44,522 bases of DNA, taken from the NCBI GenBank assembly GCA_017521985.1, contig JAFXAZ010000003.1, positions 1-44,522 of the forward strand, read 5' to 3'. The position numbers were made by a program, and so were the translations under genes. The notes beneath the pieces were generated by a model that made no database searches, was not told the DNA's origin, and saw only the letters and a list, made by a program, of their open reading frames with translations. Source of the stretch: Lachnospiraceae bacterium (lineage in GTDB: Bacteria > Bacillota > Clostridia > Lachnospirales > Lachnospiraceae). This document shows, piece after piece, positions 1 to 8,626 of this stretch; within the stretch, counting starts at the first letter, position 1, and each line of letters starts with the position of its first letter.

Positions 1-197
1 CTTGTGCAAATGAGTTCCTTACAATGGGCGAATGGCACGAAATTGAGTTTGGCGCAGTTGATGTTGTTGGAGGCGTTGTGGTTACACTAAAGGTGGACGG
101 CAACGAAGTGCTGAATTATACGGATACAACAAATCAGGTTTATGACGAAGGATACTTAGCAATTTATCCGGGTAAAGTGGGTTCATCAGTAGAATTT
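1..197 (+). repeat. Intragenic direct repeat, copy 1 (cut by window edge)
   Basis: Bases 1-197 match 3112-3308 at 196 of 197 positions by eye. The single difference is base 142 (a) against 3253 (g), a Tyr/Cys change. Both copies are in the same reading frame and encode the end of a lectin-like module. The repeat probably extends upstream of the window. Confidence 0.95.
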
Positions 198-3100
198 ATG
201 TCTACAAATGAAGAAATTGTAGAAACAATGGTGCTTCATGTCTCTGCAGATGCAGCAGCAAATGGTGATGGAAGCGAAGCAGCACCTTTTGCTACTATCA
301 AAGCAGCACAGGAAGCTTTACGTACCTTGGACCATGCTGCAAAGGCAGTAGAAGTTCTTATTCATGCCGGAACCTATAATTTTAATGAAAAAATTGATTT
401 TACAGCGGATGACTCCGGTACCGCAGATTATCCGGTGGTTTACAAAGCAGCAGGCGATGGAGAAGTTATCTTTAGTGGTGCAAAAACACTGGATGCAACT
501 AAGTTCAGTGCAATTACAGATGAGAATATTCTGAATAGACTGCCGGAGGAAGCACGCAGTCAGGTTATGGCACTTTCTTTAGAGGGTTATGACATCGATT
601 CTAAGGTGATTGATTATAAAGAAAGATATGATGTGGCAAATCGTCCACTAGCTATTGTGAACTTATATGTAAATGGTATAGTGCAGACATTATCCAGATA
701 CCCTAATGCTGGATTCGAGGAGGTTGCAGATGTTATTGCCGTAGGTGATAAGTGGCCAAATCCGGGAGAGGGAAAGAAGGGGATTTTTGAGTATGATAAT
801 ACTTCTTCTGACAGATGGGAAATGGCTGATCAGGCTTACATTGTTGGATATTTAGGAAATGAATGGTGCCGTGATTGGGTATCTATTGGTAGCGTGGATG
901 CTTCCAAGAATGAGATAACACTTGGAGATTTGACAAGTTACGGTATTGTGACAGGAGGCAGATGGTATGCAACTAACCTGTTAGAAGAAGTTGACATTCC
1001 GGGAGAATATTTTGTAGATGTAAACAATATGGTTCTTTACTATTATCCAACAGAGCAATTAGATGCAAATGATAAGGTAGAACTCACAGCATATAATGAT
1101 ATGTTTATATCACTGAATGGTGCGGAATATATTGAGTTTAACGGAATTAAATTCTGTCATACATTGGCTGATGGTCTTTGGATAAATGAAAGTTCCAACA
1201 TTACACTGCGTAATTGTGAATTTATGGATATCGGCAGTGATGCCATTGAAATAATCGGACGTAATAACCTCATTGAGGGCTGTACGATTTATGATACCGG
1301 TCTTTCAGGAGTTAACGTAATGGGTGGCGCTGATCCTGAAACATATACAGAAAGTAATAATAGAATTGCAAATAATCATTTTTGGAATTGTGCTACACAA
1401 AATTCTATGCTGTATAAGTATGCAATTTCTTTGGGAAGAAGTACCGAAAACCATGTTATTGGTGATGTGGTTGAAAACAACATTATTCACGGTCAGGCAG
1501 GTGCCGGAGCAATTATTTATGGTGGTCTGGATAATGTGATTCGTTATAATGAGATTTTCTCACTTTCAGCAGAATGTGCGGATGATGCTCTGATTTATTC
1601 CGGAAGATTATTAAATGAATTTGGTAATATTATAGAATATAACTACATACATGATTATGGCTCAGATTTTGATGCAGACTATAAGCTTCAGGCGATATAC
1701 TGGGATGATTGGGAATCCGGTCAGACTGCAAGATATAATATTATTGTTCCAAACAAAAAGTTTAATACTTCAGCAGACTTAGCTGTAGGTGCATATAATA
1801 CCTTTACAGGAAATATTGTTGTGAATTCCGCAAATGGTCTGCATATGACTGACCGAAATCAGGTAGCGATGGAAACCACATATAATTCACTTACTAATAC
1901 AAATGCTACAACAGCGGCAGTATTAGCTAAATATCCTCAGATAACAGCTTTAAAAGAATTGATGGGAGAATATTCACAAGGAAAGGTATTTCCGGTTGTA
2001 AATAATGTTCTTACAAATAACCTGACTGTTAATGTGGAGACCAATTCAATTGCAGATACGGTAAAAGCTAACGGAACGGTTTCCGGTAATGTAGATATCG
2101 ATGATTTGAGCGTGTTTGTTGATGCTGAAAACCATGATTTCCGTTTGACAAATGCAGCAGTAGCACAGTATGGATTAGTGGATACTATGCCGAATGAAAG
2201 CAATTTCAATATGAACAGCATTGGTGTTCAGAGTGATGTATTCGCAATTCAGACACCTGGAGGTACAATTAAATTGCTTTATCCTGCAAATGAGCAGACA
2301 GTATCTGTTAATGGTTTGTGTTTAGCGTGGGAAACGGTTCTTTTTGCTGATGAATACGAATATGTAGTTGCAAAGGATGTGGAAATGACCGACGTTGTGG
2401 CACGTGGTACTGTTTACCGCCCGATTGTAGGACTTGAAAATTTGGATCAATCTACAACTTATTATTATAAGGTAATTGCAAAGAATCTTTCCAAGCAGAT
2501 TGGTAAAACGTGGGAAAGCCAGGTATACACCTTTTCAACCAGCAGCTTAGACAGTCTTGATACAACAAAATTAAACGAAAAGATTGCTGAGCTAGAGAGC
2601 ATTCAAACAAATGTAAGCAGTAATATCGGTACGCAAAAAGGCCAATTTAAGCCAAGTGTAAACGAGGCAATTACGAGTATATTGACGGAAGCAAAGGCAT
2701 TGGCAGAAATGACTCATGGCATTCAGGGCGAGATTGATGAAATGGTTAGTGAGTTGACGAGTTTCATCAATGGAATTAATGGGTACAAGAATAGTGGCGT
2801 TGCAGAACTTAATGTAAGCGGAGAGTGGGTATCCTCAGATGAAGCACAGCTTACATTGAACAAGATGACAGATAGTGTAAAATTTGAGCAGACAGCTGCA
2901 GGTTATGGATATCTGAACCAGAAGTTGAACAATTATGAAACATACAGGTTCAAAATGAAGTTAGATACAAAGAACTATGCTTCTATTTCAATTCGACAGA
3001 CCAATTTAACTCAATATCCACATTCAACTAGTAATGCATACGTGCTTGTAGTAACGAGTGGTAGTATTGAATTACTGAAACGCTTTAATAACACGGACAT

Positions 3101-3959
3101 TACGCTTACAACTTGTGCAAATGAGTTCCTTACAATGGGCGAATGGCACGAAATTGAGTTTGGCGCAGTTGATGTTGTTGGAGGCGTTGTGGTTACACTA
3201 AAGGTGGACGGCAACGAAGTGCTGAATTATACGGATACAACAAATCAGGTTTGTGACGAAGGATACTTAGCAATTTATCCGGGTAAAGTGGGTTCATCAG
3301 TAGAATTTGCACAGGCAGCAGAGGCTGCAGAGACAACTGGATATGCAGAACTGGATTTAAGTTCAGAGAACTGGAAACTTAACAATAGTGATGGGACAAT
3401 TGTTTCTAATGCGGATGGTAGTTTAACAGTAACTCCTAGCAATACGGTATTACTGTATTCTAATGAAAAGTTAAGTAATAATCTGATATATAAATTTAGT
3501 ATGAGGTTTAACATACCAAGTGGCAAGTACATGACATTTGGATTAAAACAGGATACCCTTAAAGCACAGGCTTATCATACCGCCACGAATAAGGCGTACG
3601 CTATGGTTTTGAAACATAATGGCATTAACCTTTATAGAGTTAGTCATACCAATGCTGGTGTGTATGATGAAAAATATCTTAAAGGAAAAACTGAAGCAGG
3701 TATTTTGGAAAACGATAAGTGGTACAATGTTGAATTAGGTGCAGTAGATTATGTTAGTGAAACCGGTGAAAAGGGTGTTAAAATTTACTTCAAATTAAAT
3801 GATACAGTAATTTTTGAAGAGTATGATTATGAATCAAGCTGGACAGAGCTGGGCATAGAATCACTATGGGATGAAGGCTATTTTACCGTATATCCGGGAC
3901 CAGTTGGTTCCACTTTTGAGCTTGCACCTTACGGAAAAGGAACAGCAACTACTGAATAG
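1..3959 (+). CDS. Modular right-handed beta-helix (glycan-active?) protein, 5' end outside window
   Basis: The reading frame is open from base 3, and the first Met (base 24) lies inside a domain that recurs whole later, so the true start and any signal peptide lie upstream. Layout by base: remnant of a lectin-like module (1-197); an opening typical of pectate-lyase-like beta-helix proteins (DGSEAAPFATIKAAQEAL, about 248-320); repeated short Asn/Gly-rich strands of a parallel beta-helix (about 420-2240); an Fn3-like module (about 2260-2540, ending TYYYKVIAKN); a helical linker (about 2560-2790); and two further lectin-like beta-sandwich modules (about 2800-3308 and 3330-3940). No LPXTG anchor, SLH or dockerin is visible at the C-terminus. 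Beta-helix families include polysaccharide lyases and glycosidases such as GH141. I cannot identify catalytic residues, so activity and substrate are open. The downstream uronate and hexosaminidase genes favour an acidic-glycan substrate (inference). Confidence 0.8.
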   Translation, partial: CANEFLTMGEWHEIEFGAVDVVGGVVVTLKVDGNEVLNYTDTTNQVYDEGYLAIYPGKVGSSVEFMSTNEEIVETMVLHVSADAAANGDGSEAAPFATIKAAQEALRTLDHAAKAVEVLIHAGTYNFNEKIDFTADDSGTADYPVVYKAAGDGEVIFSGAKTLDATKFSAITDENILNRLPEEARSQVMALSLEGYDIDSKVIDYKERYDVANRPLAIVNLYVNGIVQTLSRYPNAGFEEVADVIAVGDKWPNPGEGKKGIFEYDNTSSDRWEMADQAYIVGYLGNEWCRDWVSIGSVDASKNEITLGDLTSYGIVTGGRWYATNLLEEVDIPGEYFVDVNNMVLYYYPTEQLDANDKVELTAYNDMFISLNGAEYIEFNGIKFCHTLADGLWINESSNITLRNCEFMDIGSDAIEIIGRNNLIEGCTIYDTGLSGVNVMGGADPETYTESNNRIANNHFWNCATQNSMLYKYAISLGRSTENHVIGDVVENNIIHGQAGAGAIIYGGLDNVIRYNEIFSLSAECADDALIYSGRLLNEFGNIIEYNYIHDYGSDFDADYKLQAIYWDDWESGQTARYNIIVPNKKFNTSADLAVGAYNTFTGNIVVNSANGLHMTDRNQVAMETTYNSLTNTNATTAAVLAKYPQITALKELMGEYSQGKVFPVVNNVLTNNLTVNVETNSIADTVKANGTVSGNVDIDDLSVFVDAENHDFRLTNAAVAQYGLVDTMPNESNFNMNSIGVQSDVFAIQTPGGTIKLLYPANEQTVSVNGLCLAWETVLFADEYEYVVAKDVEMTDVVARGTVYRPIVGLENLDQSTTYYYKVIAKNLSKQIGKTWESQVYTFSTSSLDSLDTTKLNEKIAELESIQTNVSSNIGTQKGQFKPSVNEAITSILTEAKALAEMTHGIQGEIDEMVSELTSFINGINGYKNSGVAELNVSGEWVSSDEAQLTLNKMTDSVKFEQTAAGYGYLNQKLNNYETYRFKMKLDTKNYASISIRQTNLTQYPHSTSNAYVLVVTSGSIELLKRFNNTDITLTTCANEFLTMGEWHEIEFGAVDVVGGVVVTLKVDGNEVLNYTDTTNQVCDEGYLAIYPGKVGSSVEFAQAAEAAETTGYAELDLSSENWKLNNSDGTIVSNADGSLTVTPSNTVLLYSNEKLSNNLIYKFSMRFNIPSGKYMTFGLKQDTLKAQAYHTATNKAYAMVLKHNGINLYRVSHTNAGVYDEKYLKGKTEAGILENDKWYNVELGAVDYVSETGEKGVKIYFKLNDTVIFEEYDYESSWTELGIESLWDEGYFTVYPGPVGSTFELAPYGKGTATTE
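3112..3308 (+). repeat. Intragenic direct repeat, copy 2
   Basis: Second copy of the 197-bp segment at the window start. The preceding part of this module (2800-3111) shows what the missing upstream portion of copy 1 may look like. Near-identity in third codon positions points to recent duplication or gene conversion rather than old domain duplication. Confidence 0.95.
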
Positions 3960-4000
3960 AAGCTATAAGCCTCTAAGTGCATAGGGAAATGAAGAAAGAG

Positions 4001-4042
4001 GAAGGCGGTAGGATCATGTTTTACAGAGGTCAGACCGCCTTC
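4001..4042 (+). other. Inverted repeat between the beta-helix gene and the M55 gene
   Basis: Perfect 9-bp arms gaaggcggt (4001-4009) and accgccttc (4034-4042) enclose a 24-base loop. No clear T-tract follows, so this is at best a weak terminator or mRNA-stability hairpin at the operon junction. Confidence 0.35.
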
Positions 4043-4081
4043 TGTATCTATTGTCAAAGCTTGTGAAGGAGATGGAAGCAT

Positions 4082-4873
4082 ATGAATGTATATCTTATGG
4101 TAGATATAGAAGGAATCAGTGGAATTTATACAAGAGAGCAGGTCATGTCTGACGGAAATCGTTTTCAGGAAGGAAGACGATTTATGACCGCAGATATTAA
4201 TGCCTGTGCGCAAGGATTAAAGGAAGCTGGTGTAGATAAAATATATGTACATGACTGCCATGGAGGCGGCTATTCTTTATTGTATGATGAAATATCAGCA
4301 GATGTAGATTATATTGTCTGGGGCAATGTCGGAAATGGGAGATTTGCAGGTGTTGAAGAGTGTGATGCAATAGTGCTTTTGGGATATCATGCTATGGCAG
4401 GTACAGCAGGTGCTATTTTAGAGCATACCATGAATAGTAAAAGTATACAGAATATGTATATTAATGGTAAAAAGGTTGGAGAATTTGCTATAGATGCCGG
4501 AATACTGGGTGATATGGGAAAGCCTGTTATTATGGTGTCCGGAGATGACAAGGTCTGCCAGGAAGCACGAGAACTTATTTCGGATATTGTTACAGCAGAA
4601 GTGAAAAAGGGGTTGACTTGCTTTGGTGGTATACTAATGCCGTATGATAAAGCACATGAACTATTAAAGGAGAAAGCAAAGGAAGCAGTAAAGGCATTTG
4701 AAAAAATAAAACCGCTTGTATTTCCAAAACCGATTGAGTTCATGGTGGAAGTTACAGAGAGAACACAACTTCCGAATCCGTTGTCACATCCACATATAAA
4801 TTATATAGACGGAAGAACGTATAAAGCAACAGGAAATACGGTGGAGGAAGCTTTTTTTAAGACAAGATCCTAA
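4082..4873 (+). CDS. M55 family D-aminopeptidase (DppA-like)
   Basis: The 263-residue length and full sequence fit the zinc-dependent M55 (DppA) family, which removes N-terminal D-amino acids from short peptides, such as D-Ala peptides from peptidoglycan turnover. Expected metal ligands appear at or next to their positions in Bacillus DppA: D8 and E10 in VDIEG, H60 in HDCHGGG, H103 in GYHAMAG and E134 in GEFAID; H115 (LEHT) is also present. A strong AAGGAG site precedes the ATG by about 9 bases. No signal peptide is seen, so it is probably cytoplasmic. It begins the tight run of genes leading to the GH20-like and DUF4838 genes. A role for a D-aminopeptidase in a glycan operon is unclear; peptide-bearing glycans such as muropeptides are one possibility (inference). 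Confidence 0.9.
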   Translation: MNVYLMVDIEGISGIYTREQVMSDGNRFQEGRRFMTADINACAQGLKEAGVDKIYVHDCHGGGYSLLYDEISADVDYIVWGNVGNGRFAGVEECDAIVLLGYHAMAGTAGAILEHTMNSKSIQNMYINGKKVGEFAIDAGILGDMGKPVIMVSGDDKVCQEARELISDIVTAEVKKGLTCFGGILMPYDKAHELLKEKAKEAVKAFEKIKPLVFPKPIEFMVEVTERTQLPNPLSHPHINYIDGRTYKATGNTVEEAFFKTRS

Positions 4874-4900
4874 AATAAGCCTAATAGGGAGATGGATAAT

Positions 4901-6502
4901 ATGATGGAAACAAAAATGAATAATGAAATATGTTTTCGCCGTTTCGGTACTATGTTGGATTGTTCAAGAAATGCAGTTCCAACGGTATCATTTATTAAAA
5001 ATTGGATTGATATAACGGCGGATTTGGGGTATAACACCTTGATGTTGTATACGGAAGATACTTATGAGGTGGATGACCATCCGTATTTTGGATATATGCG
5101 TGGACGTTATACACAGGAGGAATTAAAGGAAGTAGATGCGTATGCTATATCAAAGGGAATGGAATTAATTCCGTGTATTCAGACATTGGCGCATTTAGAT
5201 GCGATTGTAAGATGGCCGGCATATTGGGATCATGTGGACAGAGATAATATTTTATTGGCAGGAGATGAGGCAGTATATGAATTAATAGAAAAAATGTTTG
5301 CTTCTCTTGCTAAATGCTTTACAAGCCGCATTGTAAATATCGGTATGGATGAAGCATATATGATTGGTCGTGGCAAGTACTATGACCTGCATGGTGATTC
5401 TAATCGTTCTCAGGTATTGATCAACCATTTGAAAAAGGTTTCTGAAATTGGCAGCAGGTATGGTTTCCGGTTCATTATGTGGTCTGACATGTTTTATCGT
5501 CTTGCAACAGGTGAAAAATATAATGTAAATGCCAAAATCAGTGATGATATCAAGAAGCAGATACCTGATAATGTGGAACTGATATATTGGGATTACCGTC
5601 CGACAGACAAAGAGCGCTATGATGCCTTGTTGAAATCACATCAGCAAATAAAAGATGATACATGGTTTGCTGGTGGGCTTTGGATGTGGTCCGGTTTTGC
5701 TCCTCACAATATTCACAGCATTAAGGCAACAGCAGCAGCTTTGAAAAGTTGTAAGGAGCATGGTGTGAAAGATGTTATTTTGACTATGTGGGGAGATAAT
5801 GGTGCCGAATGTTCTAAATTTTCCATGATGCCTTCTTTATTTTATGCTTCTGAAGTGGCAAAAGGAAACACTTGTATGGCAGAGATAAAAGAGAAGTTTA
5901 AGGAAAAGTATGGTATTTCTTTTGAACGTTTTATGTTATTGGATTTGCCGGATACACCGAACGATGTTAAGGGTGAGATTGTAAATGCTGATAAATATTT
6001 GCTTTATAATGATTGCTTTACGGGTTTGCTGGATTCTACGATTAAGGGTGGAGAAAATAAACAATATGCGGCATGTGCCAGAAAGCTGGGGCTGCTGAAA
6101 AAGAATCCGCAGTGGGGATATCTTTTTGCAACACAGCAGGCTCTTTGTGAGGTATTGGCAGTAAAAGCAGAGCTTGGTGTAAAAACTCGTCAGGTTTATG
6201 CAGCCGGTAATAAGGAGGAGTTAAAAGACCTTATTGCAGAATATAAAATACTACAAAAAAAATTAAAGTATTTTCATAAAGCGTTTCAACAGCAATGGTT
6301 TATGGACAATAAACCACATGGTTTTGATGTGCAGGATATTCGACTGGGCGGTTTGATGACCAGAGTGAAGAGTTGTGAAGAAAGGCTGCAGGCATTGTAT
6401 GAAGGTAAGATTGATTGCATCGAAGAGTTAGAAGAAGTACAGCTGGATTATGGTCCGATTATACACCGTTGGTCCCGAATGGTAACTGTAAATATTGTGT
6501 AA
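4901..6502 (+). CDS. GH20-like beta-N-acetylhexosaminidase
   Basis: 533 residues resembling the TIM-barrel catalytic domain of glycoside hydrolase family 20, which removes terminal GlcNAc or GalNAc by substrate-assisted catalysis. The hallmark Asp-Glu pair is in IVNIGMDEAYMIG (D150-E151), preceded by strand-like segments YNTLMLYTEDTYEV and ELIPCIQTLAHLDA, and later LWMWSGFAP and ILTMWGDNGAE. There is no signal peptide, so substrates probably arrive as imported oligosaccharides. An in-frame ATG at 4892 abuts the AGGGAG site (4886-4891), so ATG 4901 with 9-base spacing is preferred. It lies 27 bases after the M55 gene and 12 before the DUF4838 gene, so it is operonic. The exact sugar preferred is unknown. 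Confidence 0.82.
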   Translation: MMETKMNNEICFRRFGTMLDCSRNAVPTVSFIKNWIDITADLGYNTLMLYTEDTYEVDDHPYFGYMRGRYTQEELKEVDAYAISKGMELIPCIQTLAHLDAIVRWPAYWDHVDRDNILLAGDEAVYELIEKMFASLAKCFTSRIVNIGMDEAYMIGRGKYYDLHGDSNRSQVLINHLKKVSEIGSRYGFRFIMWSDMFYRLATGEKYNVNAKISDDIKKQIPDNVELIYWDYRPTDKERYDALLKSHQQIKDDTWFAGGLWMWSGFAPHNIHSIKATAAALKSCKEHGVKDVILTMWGDNGAECSKFSMMPSLFYASEVAKGNTCMAEIKEKFKEKYGISFERFMLLDLPDTPNDVKGEIVNADKYLLYNDCFTGLLDSTIKGGENKQYAACARKLGLLKKNPQWGYLFATQQALCEVLAVKAELGVKTRQVYAAGNKEELKDLIAEYKILQKKLKYFHKAFQQQWFMDNKPHGFDVQDIRLGGLMTRVKSCEERLQALYEGKIDCIEELEEVQLDYGPIIHRWSRMVTVNIV

Positions 6503-6514
6503 CGGAGAGTGGAA

Positions 6515-8614
6515 ATGACATATAAAATAATTGCCTATAAAGATAGGTTTGATACTATAGAAAAGGCTGCTCATGCCGAAAAAGAAGTAAATTGGAAAAA
6601 TTCTGCATCAGAAGAGTGTAAGGCATGTACGGAGTGTTTTTCTGCACTTGATTTAAAGAGAGTATTGGAAAGCAAAAAAGGTATTGCAGCCACGGTTGTT
6701 GAACTTGAGTCTGCGAGCGGTACAGGAGATACGCTTGTATTTGTGGGAGAAAAATGTGTTCGAGAAGCATGTGATAGGTATGGTATCCCCTTTCAAAGCA
6801 TTGACGAGGCAGAGGGCTGCAGGATTTACGGAAAAAAGGTTGATAACACGCAGATTGTGTTAATTTATGGCGGCAGCAGAGCAGGAACCTTGTATGCTAC
6901 GGCGACATACATGGAATATCATGGGATTCAGTTTATTTCACCGGGGGATGCCGGCACCTATTATAATCCAGAATTGGATAAATCAGAAGAAACGGAGTTC
7001 GATATTACGGAAATTCCGTCATATGAAACGAGAGAATGCTATTCAGAGTTTGTTAATGATTCCAGATATGAGCTTTTGTTGTGGCTGGTTCATAATAAAA
7101 TGAATTATGCTTTTCTCCATACGATAAATAATCCGGAGTTATTACATAAAATGTGTCTGAAAATGTCCGGAGGCGGACACACTATTTGGTATGAATATAT
7201 GGATATCAATCAGGAATATCCTTATAAGCACGGGTTGTTTGGAGGAGAAGGAAAGCCGGAGGATCCATATCCCGTAAGTGTTTTTTATAAAGGAGATGTA
7301 AATCAAGATGGTATTTTGAGCTATGGTGAAGCACATCCGGAATGGTATGCATTACAGGATGGAAAAAGAAATCTCTTTAGAGATTATAAGGCTTATCATG
7401 AAACGGGTTATGCTACGGGGGATTATATTTGTACTTCCAATGAAGAGGGTGTGAAGGAATTCTGCAAGCTGGTGGTGGATTCTTTGAGTGAAGGCGCGAT
7501 GAAGGATTTAAGCTGTATTAAATTATTTGCTTTGGATAACGGCAACTGGTGTCAGTGCGAAAGATGCCGGGATTTACCTTTGTCTTATCGCCAGTTAATG
7601 CTTGCATATTATCTTGATAAAGCAATTAAAAAGGCAACAAAGGAAGGACGGATAGTGCGGAAAATAACCATTACAATTCCGGCATATCATGAAACCTTGA
7701 TTCCGCCTGACAGACCTTTGCCGGAGGATTTTGATTATGATACCATTACCGTAATATTTTATGTAATTGAAAGATGTTATGTTCATAATATTAATGATAC
7801 TAAATGTGTGGAAACTAACAAAATGCTATATGAGCGTTTAATGTCCTGGGTAAGTGGTTTTTATAAAGGCAAACTTACCATTGGGGAGTATTATAATGTG
7901 AGTGCTTTTGCCGCTATGCCTTTTATTCTCACAGAGAGAATGGCAAATGATATTGCGTTTTATTACGGAATCGGTGCAAGGCATATGCATTATATGCATA
8001 TGACGGCGAGTAACTGGGGTGTCAGTGCAATTAATAATTATATGTATTCCAAGCTTTTGTGGAATGTTACTTGGAACAAGGAAGTGTTAAAGCATAGATA
8101 TTTTAGTGCCAGGTATGGTGAATATGCTTCTAAAATGCAGTCTTTATATGAAGAATTGGAGCGGATATGTGCAAACTGCAAAAGAATTAAACATTATCAA
8201 TATATAAATGACCGTATCAGGGGATTGGCAACGGAATTGAAAAATAATCAAAAAGAGTTGTTTGATTATAATCATATGAAATTTGAAGGACGGGCAGAGG
8301 ATTATCAGGCAGGCCCTTCTTTAACTGAAACGGTTACAGAATTTGAGAAGTGCTTTAAAGAATTTTGCAAGTTCATTGAGGATAAAGATTTTTCACTTTT
8401 TCAAGAAGATTACGAGCAGTTGGAATATGGGCTGAATATGTTAAAGTTCATATATTATAAGGTACTGGAGGTAATGAAAGACGATTCTAGTGTTGAAAAA
8501 GAACTTACATTTTATACAAAGCAGTTGGAACAAACAACAAGACCATTAGGCGGTTATGATGTGAAAAACCTGTTTAACAATGGTCTTACCGCTACCAGAA
8601 TGTTAGAAGAATAA
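6515..8614 (+). CDS. DUF4838 domain protein A (GH67-like, putative glycoside hydrolase)
   Basis: 699 residues. The N-terminal third resembles the alpha/beta domain preceding GH67 and related barrels (for example LIYGGSRAGTLYATATYMEY), followed by a TIM-barrel-like region typical of DUF4838. A CxCxxC motif, C346-C348-C351 in GNWCQCERCRDLP, is a family feature and may bind metal. Residues 261-272 (DVNQDGILSYGE) match the 12-residue EF-hand/dockerin calcium loop. The GTG at 6509 is too close to the GGAG site, so ATG 6515 is chosen. No signal peptide or membrane segment is seen. It is paralogous to the next gene (shared EYYNVS, ND, WGV and ARYG blocks). Activity is not established for me; the context suggests exo-action on uronic-acid or amino-sugar oligosaccharides. 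Confidence 0.78.
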   Translation: MTYKIIAYKDRFDTIEKAAHAEKEVNWKNSASEECKACTECFSALDLKRVLESKKGIAATVVELESASGTGDTLVFVGEKCVREACDRYGIPFQSIDEAEGCRIYGKKVDNTQIVLIYGGSRAGTLYATATYMEYHGIQFISPGDAGTYYNPELDKSEETEFDITEIPSYETRECYSEFVNDSRYELLLWLVHNKMNYAFLHTINNPELLHKMCLKMSGGGHTIWYEYMDINQEYPYKHGLFGGEGKPEDPYPVSVFYKGDVNQDGILSYGEAHPEWYALQDGKRNLFRDYKAYHETGYATGDYICTSNEEGVKEFCKLVVDSLSEGAMKDLSCIKLFALDNGNWCQCERCRDLPLSYRQLMLAYYLDKAIKKATKEGRIVRKITITIPAYHETLIPPDRPLPEDFDYDTITVIFYVIERCYVHNINDTKCVETNKMLYERLMSWVSGFYKGKLTIGEYYNVSAFAAMPFILTERMANDIAFYYGIGARHMHYMHMTASNWGVSAINNYMYSKLLWNVTWNKEVLKHRYFSARYGEYASKMQSLYEELERICANCKRIKHYQYINDRIRGLATELKNNQKELFDYNHMKFEGRAEDYQAGPSLTETVTEFEKCFKEFCKFIEDKDFSLFQEDYEQLEYGLNMLKFIYYKVLEVMKDDSSVEKELTFYTKQLEQTTRPLGGYDVKNLFNNGLTATRMLEE

Positions 8615-8626
8615 TATAGGAGAACT

